Shown: piece after piece, positions 47,744-57,331 of the stretch
Position numbering within the stretch: position 1 is the first letter of the stretch
Layout of the letters: every line of letters begins with the position of its first letter
NCBI RefSeq assembly: GCF_014200455.1
Contig: NZ_JACHBW010000004.1
Location: forward strand, 124,001-188,000
DNA: 64,000 nucleotides
Source of the DNA: Paraburkholderia bannensis
GTDB taxonomy: Bacteria; Pseudomonadota; Gammaproteobacteria; Burkholderiales; Burkholderiaceae
Direction of reading: 5' to 3'
Notes under the pieces: generated by a model
Database searches by the model: none
Told to the model about the DNA's origin: nothing
The model's input: only the letters and a program-made list of their open reading frames with translations
Made by a program: the position numbers and the translations under genes

Positions 47744-47767
47744 AAAAAAATGCGCCCGCGGGCGCAT
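47744..47767 (-). terminator. Terminator of ndh
   Basis: On the minus strand ATGCGCCC-GCGGGCGCAT is followed by seven T, directly after the NDH-2 stop. Confidence 0.85.
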
Positions 47768-47775
47768 GTGTGAAA

Positions 47776-49119
47776 TCAGTGCAGCTTGACGCGCGGCAGC
47801 GTCGTGCGCCGCAGCCAGTGCGCGACGGTATCGAGCATCATGCGCGCATAGCCATGCAGCGCGGCAATATGCAGCCGATACAGCGACATATACATGAAAC
47901 GCGCAAACAGGCCTTCAATCAGCATGCTGCCGCCGATCAGGCCACCCATCAGATTGCCGACCGCACTGAAATGGCCCAGCGACACCAGCGAGCCGAAGTC
48001 GCGATAGGTGAATTCAGGCAGCGGCCGACCATCGAGCAGATTGCTCATCGACCTGAACAGGAACGAAGCCTGCTGATGCGCGGACTGGGCGCGCGGCGGC
48101 ACATTGCGATCGGTGCCGTACCACACGCACGCCGCACAGTCGCCGAGCGCGAAGACGTTATCGTCGATTTCGGTTTGCAGCGTGCGTCGCACGATCAGTT
48201 GGCCGAGCTTGTTGACTGTCAGGCCGTCGAGTTGCGAGAGCACGGCCGGCGCCTTGATGCCCGCGGCCCAGACGGTGAGATCGGCACGAATGGCCTTGCC
48301 GCTGGCGGTACGCACCACGCCTGGCGCAACCTCGGTCACACGCTCGCCCGTCAGAACACGCACGCCGAGCTTGAGCAGCAGTTCCGCCGTCGCCGATGAC
48401 ACACGCTCGGGCAGCGCCGGCAAAATACGCGGCCCCGATTCGATCAGCGCAATGCCCACGTCGTGGCTCGGATCGAGCCTGTGCAGACCATAAGCCGACA
48501 ACACCTGTGCGGTATTGCGCAATTCGGCGGACAGCTCCACGCCCGTTGCCCCCGCACCGACGATCACCACCTGTACGCGCGGCTCCTCCTTGCCTTCATG
48601 ATCGCGCGTGATGACGGGATCGGTCTGATGTTCCGCGCGCACGCACGCCGCGATCAGGCGCTTGCGAAAGCGTTCGGCCTGTTCGACGGTATCCAGCGCG
48701 ATGGAGTTTTCCGCCCCGCCCGGCACGCCAAAGAAGTGTGTCGTGCTGCCAATGGCAATCACGAGCGTGTCGTATTCGAGCGTACGCACCGGCAGCATTG
48801 CCGCGCCATCTTCATCCTGCACCGCGCCCAGCGTGATTCGCCTGGCTGTGCGATCGAGTTCGATCAGTTCGCCCTGCTGAAACTCGAAGCCATGCCAGCG
48901 TGCCTGCGCGGCATATTCGAGTTCCTGCGTGAACGGGTCCATGCTGCCCGCCGCGACTTCATGCAACAGCGGTTTCCAGATGTGAGTTGGATTGCGGTCG
49001 ACCAGCGTGACCGTGGCGCGCGGCGCGCGGTTACGTCCCACCTTGCCGTAACGGTCGCCTAATCGGGTGGCCAACTCCAGACCGCCTGCACCCCCACCTA
49101 CAACGATAAAACGATGCAT
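47776..49119 (-). CDS. ndh: Type II NADH dehydrogenase (NDH-2)
   Basis: A 447-residue membrane-associated flavoprotein that passes electrons from NADH to quinone without pumping protons. It has an N-terminal FAD fold (FIVVGGGAGGLELA), a second Rossmann fold for NADH (VVIVGAGATGVELSAEL near residue 175), VFALGDCAAC near 310, and amphipathic C-terminal helices (FARFMYMSLYRLHIAALHG) for membrane binding. ATG 49119 follows GGAGAATTT; the ATG at 49134 is less likely. Confidence 0.94.
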   Translation of the reverse strand: MHRFIVVGGGAGGLELATRLGDRYGKVGRNRAPRATVTLVDRNPTHIWKPLLHEVAAGSMDPFTQELEYAAQARWHGFEFQQGELIELDRTARRITLGAVQDEDGAAMLPVRTLEYDTLVIAIGSTTHFFGVPGGAENSIALDTVEQAERFRKRLIAACVRAEHQTDPVITRDHEGKEEPRVQVVIVGAGATGVELSAELRNTAQVLSAYGLHRLDPSHDVGIALIESGPRILPALPERVSSATAELLLKLGVRVLTGERVTEVAPGVVRTASGKAIRADLTVWAAGIKAPAVLSQLDGLTVNKLGQLIVRRTLQTEIDDNVFALGDCAACVWYGTDRNVPPRAQSAHQQASFLFRSMSNLLDGRPLPEFTYRDFGSLVSLGHFSAVGNLMGGLIGGSMLIEGLFARFMYMSLYRLHIAALHGYARMMLDTVAHWLRRTTLPRVKLH

Positions 49120-49338
49120 AAATTCTCCGTGCATGTCGATGGGCGTTAGAAGGTCCGATGCTCGCGTGCTTCATGCAGCGAAGGGCGGCGACATCGGCCT
49201 TCGTCTCATTGTCGGCGGACGGAACGCGCGGCGGCAAGACGTGAGGAACACATTGAGGTCATGTGTGCGCCCCACTTGTGCCTGGCCGCTCGCACGCTTA
49301 CTGCGCGCATCACATCACGATTTCGCAATGTAAGTGCG

Positions 49339-52140
49339 TCAATGCGCCTCTTCCCAATTCGCACCGACACCCACCTCGGCCACGAGCGGCACCTTGAGTT
49401 TCGCGACCGAGCACATCAGTTCAGGCAGGCACTTACGTACTTCGGACAACTCCGCATCCGGCACTTCGAGCACCAGTTCATCGTGTACCTGCATGATCAT
49501 CTTCGTGCCGATCCTGCGTTCGTCGAGCCACTTCTGCACCGCGATCATCGAGAGCTTGATGAGGTCGGCCGCCGTGCCCTGCATCGGCGCATTGATGGCG
49601 GCGCGTTCGGCAGCCTGGCGGCGCGGGCCATTGCCGCCGTTGATTTCCGGCAGCCACAGACGGCGGCCAAACACGGTCTCGACATAGCCGCGCGATTTCG
49701 CATCCATGCGCGTCTCGTCCATATAGCGCGCCACGCCCGGATAGCGCGCGAAATAGCGGTCGATATAAAGCTTCGCCGCATCGCGCGTGATACCGAGATT
49801 CGACGCGAGGCCAAACGCGCTCATGCCGTAAATCAGGCCAAAATTAATCACCTTGGCGATACGACGCTGATCGTTGCTGACTTCGAGCGCGGTCACGCCG
49901 AACACTTCGGCGGCGGTGGCGCGGTGAATGTCATCGCCGCGCGCGAAGGCCGCGAGCAGCGACTCGTCGCCCGAGATATGCGCCATGATGCGCAGTTCAA
50001 TCTGCGAGTAATCGGCGGAAACGATCTTGCAGCCAGGCGGTGCGATAAACGCTTCGCGAATGCGTCGGCCCTCGCCCGTGCGCACCGGAATGTTCTGCAG
50101 GTTCGGATCGTTCGAGGCCAGACGCCCCGTTACCGCCACGGCCTGCGCGTAGTTCGTATGCACGCGTCCCGTTTGCGCGTTGACCATGCGCGGCAGCTTG
50201 TCGGTGTAAGTCGACTTGAGCTTCGAGAGGCCGCGATGTTCGAGCAGCAGCTTGGGCAGCGGATAATCCTCAGCGAGCTTTTGCAGCACTTCTTCGTCGG
50301 TGGAAGGCGCGCCGCTGGGCGTTTTCTTCACGACCGGCAGTTGCAGTTTCTCGAAGAAAATCTGGCCGATCTGCTTGGGCGAGCCGAGATTGAACTCGCC
50401 TTCCGCCAGCACATAGGCTTCTTTTTCGAGCTCGACGAGACGCACCGCGATTTCAGCGCTCTGCTTTTCCAGACGCTGCGTGTCGATCAGCACGCCGTTG
50501 CGTTCCATCTTGCGCAGCACACGCGCGGTGGGCAGCTCGATGTTGCGATAGACGTAGTCGAGGCCCTTTTCCGGCTCGATCTGCGGATACAGCGCGAGAT
50601 GTAGTTGCAGCGTGACGTCCGCATCTTCGGCGGCGTATTCGGCGGCCTTTTCCAGCGAGACTTCATCGAAGCCGATCTGCTGCGCGCCCTTGCCCGCGAC
50701 CTCTTCGTACTTGATCGTCTTGATGCCCAGATGGCGCAGCGCGAGGCTGTCCATATCGTGCGTGCGATGCGATTCCAGCACGTACGATTCGAGCAGCGTG
50801 TCGTGCTCGACGCCGTTGAGTTCGATGCCGTAGTTCGCCAGCACCTGCTCGTCGTACTTCATGTGCTGGCCGACTTTTTTATGCTGCGTGCTTTCGAGCC
50901 ACGGCTTCAGGCGCGCGAGCACCTCGTCGATCGGCAGTTGCTCCGGCCTGTCCGGCCCGCGATGCGCGAGCGGCAGATAGGCGGCGCTGCCCGGCTCCGT
51001 CGAAAACGACATGCCCACGAGCTTCGCCTGCATCGGATCGAGCGCCGTGGTTTCCGTATCGAAGGCGGTCAGTTGCGCGGCTTCGATCTTCTTGAACCAG
51101 GCGTCGAACTGCTCCCACGTCTGGATCGTTTCGTAATTGCGCGGCGCATCGACGAACAGCGCGGGCTGCACGTTGGCGTCTTTTTCCGGCGCATCGCCAG
51201 ACGTTGCCGCGGGCACCGTCTGCTTTTGTTCGGAAGCCTCGGTGATCTCGCGCAGCCAGGTCTTGAAACCGTGACGCGCGAAGATATCGCGCATTTCCTC
51301 GCGCGCTTCGGGACGCGTGGCGAGCGATGCCTCGATCGACTCCAGATGCGGCGCGAGATCGCAAGCCGTGTCCACCGTGACGAGCTTTCGCGCCATCGGC
51401 AGGAAGTCGAGCGCGTCGCGCAGATAACCGCCCACGGCGCCCTTGATTTCGTCCGCATGCTCGACGATGCCGTCGAGCGAGCCATATTGCGTGAGCCACT
51501 TCACCGCCGTCTTCGGGCCGCACTTGTTCACGCCCGGGACGTTGTCGACCGTGTCGCCGATCAGCGAGAGATAGTCGACGATGCGCTCCGGCGGCACGCC
51601 GAACTTCGCGATCACGCCTTCGCGATCGAGCAGTTCGTTCGTCATCGTGTTGATGAGCGTGACGTGGTCGGTCACGAGCTGCGCGAGGTCCTTGTCGCCC
51701 GTGGAAACGATCACCTTCATGCCGAGCTTTTCCGCCTGGGCGGCGAGCGTGCCGATGACGTCGTCGGCCTCCACGCCCTCGACCATCAGCAGCGGCCAGC
51801 CGAGCGCGCGCACCGCCGCGTGGATCGGCTCGATCTGTGCAGCAAGCGGCTCCGGCATGGAAGGCCTGTTGGCCTTATAGTCGGGATACCAGTCATCACG
51901 AAACGTCTTGCCCTTGGCATCGAACACGCACGCGCTATACTCTGCCGTAACGTCCTTGCGCATACGACGCAGCATGTTGATGATGCCGTAAAGTGCACCT
52001 GTGGGTTCGCCGTCCGGACCGCGCAGATCCGGCATCGCATGGAAGGCCCGATAGAGATAGCTAGAACCGTCGACCAGCAACAGGGTCTTACCTTCCAGCT
52101 GATTTTGTAGCTTCGTTTCCACGCGTAGTTCTTCAGGCAT
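49339..52140 (-). CDS. polA: DNA polymerase I
   Basis: A 933-residue three-domain enzyme: 5' nuclease (residues 20-300, LLVDGSSYLYRAFHA), 3'-5' exonuclease with intact residues (FDTETTALD near 365 and a Tyr-x3-Asp element in YAAEDAD), and polymerase (DYSQIELR motif A, INFGLIYG motif B, VHDELVLE motif C near the end). Proofreading should be active. ATG 52140 has no clear ribosome site and lies one base from the start of the opposite gene; a GTG at 52122 is possible. Confidence 0.96.
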   Translation of the reverse strand: MPEELRVETKLQNQLEGKTLLLVDGSSYLYRAFHAMPDLRGPDGEPTGALYGIINMLRRMRKDVTAEYSACVFDAKGKTFRDDWYPDYKANRPSMPEPLAAQIEPIHAAVRALGWPLLMVEGVEADDVIGTLAAQAEKLGMKVIVSTGDKDLAQLVTDHVTLINTMTNELLDREGVIAKFGVPPERIVDYLSLIGDTVDNVPGVNKCGPKTAVKWLTQYGSLDGIVEHADEIKGAVGGYLRDALDFLPMARKLVTVDTACDLAPHLESIEASLATRPEAREEMRDIFARHGFKTWLREITEASEQKQTVPAATSGDAPEKDANVQPALFVDAPRNYETIQTWEQFDAWFKKIEAAQLTAFDTETTALDPMQAKLVGMSFSTEPGSAAYLPLAHRGPDRPEQLPIDEVLARLKPWLESTQHKKVGQHMKYDEQVLANYGIELNGVEHDTLLESYVLESHRTHDMDSLALRHLGIKTIKYEEVAGKGAQQIGFDEVSLEKAAEYAAEDADVTLQLHLALYPQIEPEKGLDYVYRNIELPTARVLRKMERNGVLIDTQRLEKQSAEIAVRLVELEKEAYVLAEGEFNLGSPKQIGQIFFEKLQLPVVKKTPSGAPSTDEEVLQKLAEDYPLPKLLLEHRGLSKLKSTYTDKLPRMVNAQTGRVHTNYAQAVAVTGRLASNDPNLQNIPVRTGEGRRIREAFIAPPGCKIVSADYSQIELRIMAHISGDESLLAAFARGDDIHRATAAEVFGVTALEVSNDQRRIAKVINFGLIYGMSAFGLASNLGITRDAAKLYIDRYFARYPGVARYMDETRMDAKSRGYVETVFGRRLWLPEINGGNGPRRQAAERAAINAPMQGTAADLIKLSMIAVQKWLDERRIGTKMIMQVHDELVLEVPDAELSEVRKCLPELMCSVAKLKVPLVAEVGVGANWEEAH

Positions 52141-52141
52141 T

Positions 52142-52900
52142 ATGGACAAGAGAAAAGTGATTCCGAGTCTGCGTTCACTCGCAGATCAAGAGCGCGCAAC
52201 GGCCAAAAAGGCGCGCGCATCGTGGCAGATGTTCACGATTATGGCAGAGTTTATCGAGGCGACCGAATACCTGTCCGAGATCCGGCCAGCGGTCAGCATC
52301 TACGGCTCTGCACGCCTGAAACCGGACTCAAAGTACTACCAGCTGGCCTCCACGATCGCGCGAAAAGTCTCGGATGCGGGCTTCGCCGTGATCTCCGGCG
52401 GCGGCCCCGGCATCATGGAAGCCGCGAACCAGGGCGCGCACGCGGGCAAGTCGCCATCGGTGGGTCTGAACATCGAATTGCCGCACGAGCAATCGGGCAA
52501 TCAATGGCAGGACATCTCGCTGCGCTTCCGCCACTTCTTTACGCGTAAAGTGACCTTCGTGAAGAACTCGGACGCCGTGATCGTCATGCCGGGCGGCTTC
52601 GGTACGCTCGACGAACTGGCCGAAGTGCTCACGCTGATCCAGACCAAGAAGTCGCGTCATGTGCCCATCATTCTCGTGGGCGCAGAGTTCTGGGAAGGAC
52701 TGCTGGCGTGGTTCCGTTCGGCGCTGGTGCCGATGGGCCTCATCAATCCGGAAGACCTCGATCTGATGCAGGTGATCGACGATCCCGATCAGGTGCTCGA
52801 AGCGGTGCTGAAGTTCTACGAGGACACCGGCGAAGAAGCGGAAGACACGGAACATCCCGCGCGCCCGGACTCGGACGAAGACCGCATGTTCTATCTGTGA
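52142..52900 (+). CDS. LOG/TIGR00730 family Rossmann-fold protein
   Basis: A 252-residue protein with the LOG signatures SGGGPGIMEAANQGA near residue 80 and PGGFGTLDELAEVLT near 145, which form the nucleotide-monophosphate site. Members hydrolyse nucleoside 5'-monophosphates to base and ribose 5-phosphate; some are called cytokinin-activating or PpnN-like, others long misnamed lysine decarboxylases. The start is divergent from polA with a single base between the two start codons; MFTIMAEF (52229) is an alternative start. Confidence 0.9.
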   Translation: MDKRKVIPSLRSLADQERATAKKARASWQMFTIMAEFIEATEYLSEIRPAVSIYGSARLKPDSKYYQLASTIARKVSDAGFAVISGGGPGIMEAANQGAHAGKSPSVGLNIELPHEQSGNQWQDISLRFRHFFTRKVTFVKNSDAVIVMPGGFGTLDELAEVLTLIQTKKSRHVPIILVGAEFWEGLLAWFRSALVPMGLINPEDLDLMQVIDDPDQVLEAVLKFYEDTGEEAEDTEHPARPDSDEDRMFYL

Positions 52901-52996
52901 GGCATTGCGTTTAATGGAATGCGTGGGGCGTCCCGCCCCGCGCATCGCCCCGCAAATCCCGATGTGGCGCGCGTCCTGTGCGCCACTTGCCTTTCC

Positions 52997-53902
52997 TCAT
53001 GCTTTCAGGCGCGTTGCTTGCGCACCGTTCCCGCTCTCCTCCTCCAGCCAGCGGCAAAACTGCGCCACGATAGGCGTCTTGGCTATTTCGCGCCGCGCGA
53101 CCCACCAATAGCCACGCGCGTCGAGATGCGGGCCCGCCAGCGGCGCCACGAGCCGCCCTGACGCCAGTTCGTCGTCCAGCAAAGGCAAGGGCCCGAGCGC
53201 AACACCCAGACCATCCACCGCCGCCTGCAATGCCAGATAGAAGTGGTCGAACGACTGCTTTTTGCGGCACTTCGCCTTGACGCCCGCAGCGGCGAGCCAT
53301 GTGCGCCACGCATCGGGACGCGTATCGGAATGCAGCAGTACATGGCGCGCGAGATCGTTCGCGCTCTCGACTGGCACGCGTTTGAGCAGCGCCGGACTGC
53401 ACACGGGCAGTTCCGTTTCGCCGAGAAAGTGACCACTCTCGCAATCGGGCCAATGCGAAGGGCCGCGCCGCACAGCAACATCGAAAGCGTCGAGCGTTTC
53501 GACCGGCGCATTCGAAGTCGCCAGACGCAACTCGACGTTGGGATTGAGCCGCTGGAACTGCGAAAGACGCGGCAGCAGCCACTTCATCGCAAAGGTAGGC
53601 AGCGCGTTCACGCGCAGAACGTGGACCACGCCGGTATCGCGCAACTGCTCCGTGGCGCGCGCAATATTGTCGAACGCGGCCTGTACCGCGCCCAGATAAC
53701 GCCGCCCGTCCTCGGTCAGCGCGACGCGCTTGCCATGCCGATGAAACACCTGCACGCCCACCCACGCCTCCAGTGCGGCAACCTGCCGACTGATTGCACC
53801 GTGAGTCACATGAAGTTCCGCCGCGGCGGCGGTGAAGCTGTTGTGCCGCGCCGCGGCTTCGAATGCGCGCAGCGCCGGAAACGGGGGGAGAGAACGTGCC
53901 AT
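52997..53902 (-). CDS. LysR-family regulator, GcvA-like
   Basis: A 301-residue LysR-type transcription factor with an N-terminal winged helix (FEAAARHNSFTAAAAELHVTHGAISRQVAALE) and a periplasmic-binding-like effector domain from about 95. It is of the GcvA/AmpR-like subgroup. It is divergent from the chromate transporter genes and may control them. An inverted repeat lies three bases before its ATG. Confidence 0.9.
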   Translation of the reverse strand: MARSLPPFPALRAFEAAARHNSFTAAAAELHVTHGAISRQVAALEAWVGVQVFHRHGKRVALTEDGRRYLGAVQAAFDNIARATEQLRDTGVVHVLRVNALPTFAMKWLLPRLSQFQRLNPNVELRLATSNAPVETLDAFDVAVRRGPSHWPDCESGHFLGETELPVCSPALLKRVPVESANDLARHVLLHSDTRPDAWRTWLAAAGVKAKCRKKQSFDHFYLALQAAVDGLGVALGPLPLLDDELASGRLVAPLAGPHLDARGYWWVARREIAKTPIVAQFCRWLEEESGNGAQATRLKA

Positions 53903-53904
53903 GC

Positions 53905-53923
53905 TTGTGATTCTAGATCACAA
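53905..53923. promoter_or_regulatory. Palindromic LysR-type site
   Basis: TTGTGATTCTAGATCACAA has perfect 7-bp arms around TCTAG and contains a T-N11-A core (TGATTCTAGATCA). It lies between the LysR and chrA genes, immediately before the LysR start. Confidence 0.55.
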
Positions 53924-53997
53924 AGGAACGGCCAAAAAATCGTTTTGCCGCCCGGCGATTCGGCGCTACGCTCCCAGCTTGTCTCAGAGGTCTGCGC

Positions 53998-54600
53998 ATG
54001 AATCAACATCCCGCCCCAGCCGCCCCGCCTATCGATAGCCACGATGCGCTCGTGACGCCCAGTGTCAAAGACCTGTTCGTGGGCTTTCTCGGCCTCGGCT
54101 TCACTTCGTTCGGCGGCGCGTTGCCGCTCGCGCGCCGCACCATCGTCGAGCAGCGCCGCTGGCTCTCGGGCGCAGAATTCACCGATCTGCTCGGCTTGTG
54201 CCAGTTCCTGCCCGGCGGCAATGTGATCAACCTGTCGGTAGCGCTGGGCATGCGTTTCCAGGGCTGGCGCGGCGCGCTCGCCGGACTGCTGGGCTTGATC
54301 GCGGGGCCGTCGCTGGTGGTGATCGGCCTTGGGGTGCTCTATGAACGCACGCAGAACGATCCGCATGTGCGGCATCTGTTCGTGGGACTGGCCGCAGCGG
54401 CGGCGGGCCTGCTGATTTCCATGGCCGTGAAAATCATTTTGCCGCTGCGCCGCGAACCGGCCGCGGCCGTTATCGCCGCGCTCGGTTTCAGCGCCATTGC
54501 GTTTTTGCGCACGCCCTTGCTGCCGACCATGCTGGTGCTCACGCCCATCGGCATCGCGGTTGCGGCGCGCGCCGCGCGGCGCGCGGGAGGCACGCAATGA
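53998..54600 (+). CDS. chrA: Chromate transporter, N-terminal-type half
   Basis: A 200-residue short-chain CHR protein. LGFTSFGGALP near residue 34 and FLPGGNVINLSVALG near 71 are the conserved segments of a CHR half, with about five hydrophobic stretches. Short-chain CHR proteins work in pairs as efflux proteins for chromate. AGAGG precedes the ATG and the stop overlaps the next gene by ATGA. Confidence 0.9.
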   Translation: MNQHPAPAAPPIDSHDALVTPSVKDLFVGFLGLGFTSFGGALPLARRTIVEQRRWLSGAEFTDLLGLCQFLPGGNVINLSVALGMRFQGWRGALAGLLGLIAGPSLVVIGLGVLYERTQNDPHVRHLFVGLAAAAAGLLISMAVKIILPLRREPAAAVIAALGFSAIAFLRTPLLPTMLVLTPIGIAVAARAARRAGGTQ

Positions 54601-55124
54601 ACGCCACACTGCTCGCGCTCGCCACGATTTTCAGCCAGCTTTCGCTGCTCGCGTTCGGCGGCGGCAACACCATCCTGCCGGAGATGCAGCGCCAGGTCGT
54701 GGAGGTCCATCACTGGATGCCCGCCAGCGAATTCAGCGCGCTGTTCGCGCTCGCGCAGGCCGCGCCCGGCCCGAACATGATGATCGTGACGCTGGTGGGT
54801 TGGCACGTGGCGGGCTGGGCGGGAATGCTGGTGACGTCGGTGGCGAAGTTCGGGCCGTCGTCGCTGGTGACGATCGCGGCGCTGCACGCGTGGGACCGCT
54901 TCAAGGACCGGCCGTGGCGGCGCATCGCCCAGCGCGGGCTAGTGCCCGTGACGGCGGGACTGGTGGCCGCCAGTGCGCTGCTGATCGCCAGGGCCTCGGA
55001 TCCTTCGTGGATCGCGTGGGCCATCACGGGCATGTGTGCGGTACTGGCGTTCCGCACGAGGATTCACCCGCTCTGGCTGCTGGCAGCGGGGAGTTTGATC
55101 GGGCTGACGGGGTTTGGGCAGTAG
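54597..55124 (+). CDS. chrA: Chromate transporter, C-terminal-type half
   Basis: A 175-residue partner CHR half: FGGGNTILPEMQRQVVE near residue 20 and FALAQAAPGPNMMIVTLVGW near 45. It starts inside the stop of its partner, so the two should be made in equal amounts. Chromate specificity is inferred from the family. Confidence 0.9.
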   Translation: MNATLLALATIFSQLSLLAFGGGNTILPEMQRQVVEVHHWMPASEFSALFALAQAAPGPNMMIVTLVGWHVAGWAGMLVTSVAKFGPSSLVTIAALHAWDRFKDRPWRRIAQRGLVPVTAGLVAASALLIARASDPSWIAWAITGMCAVLAFRTRIHPLWLLAAGSLIGLTGFGQ

Positions 55125-55130
55125 GGAGGG

Positions 55131-55898
55131 TTACGCGGCCACGCCGGCCTCTGCCGGATGGCTTTGGCCGCTGCTTTCCCGGGCGCGCACGAAAGCCGCG
55201 AAACGCGGCAAAAGGCTCGCCGCTTCCGACGTGTCGCGCACGCCGGCGCTCAAGGCGTCAGCGTCGTAGCCTGCATCGCGTGCGTCGGCCGGCATTGCGT
55301 GGATATACGCGCGCATCGCGTGCGTCGAAAACTCCGGATGAAACTGCACGCCCCAGGCGGCGCGCCCGATCCGGAACGCCTGGCAGGCTTCACCGGCACT
55401 GGCCGCCAGTAGCAGCGCGCCCTCCGGCAGCCGCGAAACCGATTGCCGATGAACCAGTTGTGCGTCGAACCGTTGCGGCATGGCGGCGAACAACGGGTCG
55501 CCCTGAGCGCCTGCGCTCAACTCGACCGTATGCGTGCCGATCTCGAATTCGTGATTCGCACGATCCGACACCCGGCCGCCAAAGGCGTGAGCAAGCAACT
55601 GATGCCCATAGCAGATGCCAAGCACAGGCACGTCCGCAGCGACGCAGTGCGTCAGCCAGTGCGCGAGGCGCTCGCTCCAGGGCTCGCGATCGCTCACCAT
55701 CGAATGCGATCCGCTCAGCACCACACCCGCCAGTGCGGACGGATCGGGCCATGCGTCGATAGTCTGCGCATCCACCTGGCAGTGCGAAACCGCCTGACCC
55801 AAGCCGTTGGCGATCCACGCGCCGAAGTCGCCCTGGGTTTCGGCGATCTGGGCAAAGGTGCTGCCGGTCGCAACAATGAGAACTGGCCTGGACATCAT
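55131..55898 (-). CDS. Class I glutamine amidotransferase (GuaA-like domain)
   Basis: A 255-residue stand-alone class I amidotransferase: nucleophile Cys in LGICYGHQLL (near 92), catalytic His in GVQFHPEFS (near 182). It resembles the glutaminase part of GMP synthase but has no synthase domain, so partner and product are unknown. ATG 55898 (or 55895) gives MSRPVLIVATG; the 63-residue extension of the frame is an artefact. It is convergent with chrA, 6 bp between stops. Confidence 0.88.
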   Translation of the reverse strand: MMSRPVLIVATGSTFAQIAETQGDFGAWIANGLGQAVSHCQVDAQTIDAWPDPSALAGVVLSGSHSMVSDREPWSERLAHWLTHCVAADVPVLGICYGHQLLAHAFGGRVSDRANHEFEIGTHTVELSAGAQGDPLFAAMPQRFDAQLVHRQSVSRLPEGALLLAASAGEACQAFRIGRAAWGVQFHPEFSTHAMRAYIHAMPADARDAGYDADALSAGVRDTSEAASLLPRFAAFVRARESSGQSHPAEAGVAA

Positions 55899-56142
55899 GC
55901 TTGAATGGGTCTGGTGAATCGGGTCTGGTGAATCGGGGTCCCATGCGTTGGGATCCGTGCGGCGCTTTTGCCGAGCCGCGATGGTAACAAAGCGCGCATC
56001 GAAGCGAAACATGGCCCTCAAGAGCTGCGACGGCCAGCATCGACACGCTTTCCAACAGATTGGACAACGTGTCATTCCTTTGGACACAAGCCGACTTCGC
56101 CCCTACGATCTAGCGCGCCACCTTCACTTCGGAAACGCATCC

Positions 56143-57306
56143 ATGTCGACGATGTCCAGCTATCTTCCGCACGATCTCGACCGCGCGCTGCTGGTTGGCC
56201 GACTCTGGCGTTCCACTGCGCAGGGCGATGGCCCGTGCGTCGTCGCCGTGCGCGCGGGCATGGCCTTCGACATCACGTCAATCGCACACACCACGGCCGA
56301 TCTGTTCGAGCGCGACGATCTGCTCGACCTCGTACGCAATGCACCCGGCGAGCCGCTCGGCGACGTGCGGACGCTCATGGAACAGAGCCTGCAGGCAAGC
56401 GAGCCGATACTGCTCGCGCCCTGCGATCTTCAGGCAATCAAGGCGTGCGGCGTGACCTTCGCCGTGAGCCTGCTCGAACGCGTAATCGAAGAACAAGCCG
56501 GCGGCGATCCCGCCAAAGCCGAGGACCTGCGCAACGACATCACGCGGCTGATCGGCACGGACCTCTCGAAGATCAAACCCGGCTCAGACGATGCGTTAAA
56601 GCTGAAGCTTGAGCTTCAGCGTCGCGGCGCGTGGTCTCCATACATGGAGGTCGGAATCGGTCCGGATGCCGAAGTATTTACGAAGGCGCAACCGATGTCC
56701 GCTGTGGGCTTCGGCGCGGATATCGGCCTGCATCCGGCATCGACATGGAATAACCCGGAGCCGGAAATCGTGCTCGCGGTCAACAGCAGCGCGCACGTGG
56801 TAGGCGCAACCCTGGGCAACGACGTCAATCTGCGCGACATCGAAGGCCGCTCCGCCCTGCTGCTGGGCAAATGCAAGGACAACAACGGCTCCTGCGCGAT
56901 CGGCCCGTTCGTGCGCCTGTTCGACGACGCCTTCACGCTCGACACCCTGCGCGGCACCAGCGTGTCACTACGCGTGGAAGGCAGCGACGATGATTTCCTG
57001 CTCGAAGGCGTGAGCCACATGCGGGAAATCAGCCGCGATCCACTCGATCTCGTCGCGCAGACCTGCGGCCGCCATCATCAGTACCCGGACGGTTTCATGC
57101 TGTTTCTCGGCACCATGTTCTCGCCGATCAAGGACCGCGATACGCCCGGCGGCGGCTTCACGCACCACCTGGGCGACCGCGTGACGATCAGCGCCGCGCC
57201 GCTTGGCGCGATCGTCAATACCGTGCGGTTGTGCACCGAAATCGCGCCGTGGACCTTCGGTGCGCGCGCGCTTTTCGCGAACCTCGCCGCTCGGAATCTC
57301 GCGTAA
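56143..57306 (+). CDS. Fumarylacetoacetate hydrolase family protein
   Basis: A 387-residue FAH-fold protein. The C-terminal two thirds carry the metal-site residues of the fold (NPEPEIVLAVNSS near 205 and NDVNLRDIEG near 225, then GKCKDNNGSCAIGPF). It resembles the longer FAH members that act as dehydratases or hydrolases of 2-keto-3-deoxy acids; which is unclear. ATG 56143 was chosen because the first 65 codons of the open frame show no conservation pattern. Confidence 0.85.
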   Translation: MSTMSSYLPHDLDRALLVGRLWRSTAQGDGPCVVAVRAGMAFDITSIAHTTADLFERDDLLDLVRNAPGEPLGDVRTLMEQSLQASEPILLAPCDLQAIKACGVTFAVSLLERVIEEQAGGDPAKAEDLRNDITRLIGTDLSKIKPGSDDALKLKLELQRRGAWSPYMEVGIGPDAEVFTKAQPMSAVGFGADIGLHPASTWNNPEPEIVLAVNSSAHVVGATLGNDVNLRDIEGRSALLLGKCKDNNGSCAIGPFVRLFDDAFTLDTLRGTSVSLRVEGSDDDFLLEGVSHMREISRDPLDLVAQTCGRHHQYPDGFMLFLGTMFSPIKDRDTPGGGFTHHLGDRVTISAAPLGAIVNTVRLCTEIAPWTFGARALFANLAARNLA

Positions 57307-57331
57307 AACGAGGTCCCGCGTAGAGCACGCC

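Noticed and set aside
53906..53922. CRP binding site TGTGA...TCACA
   Set aside because: The spacer is seven bases, not the six of a canonical CRP site; a LysR-type site fits the context better.
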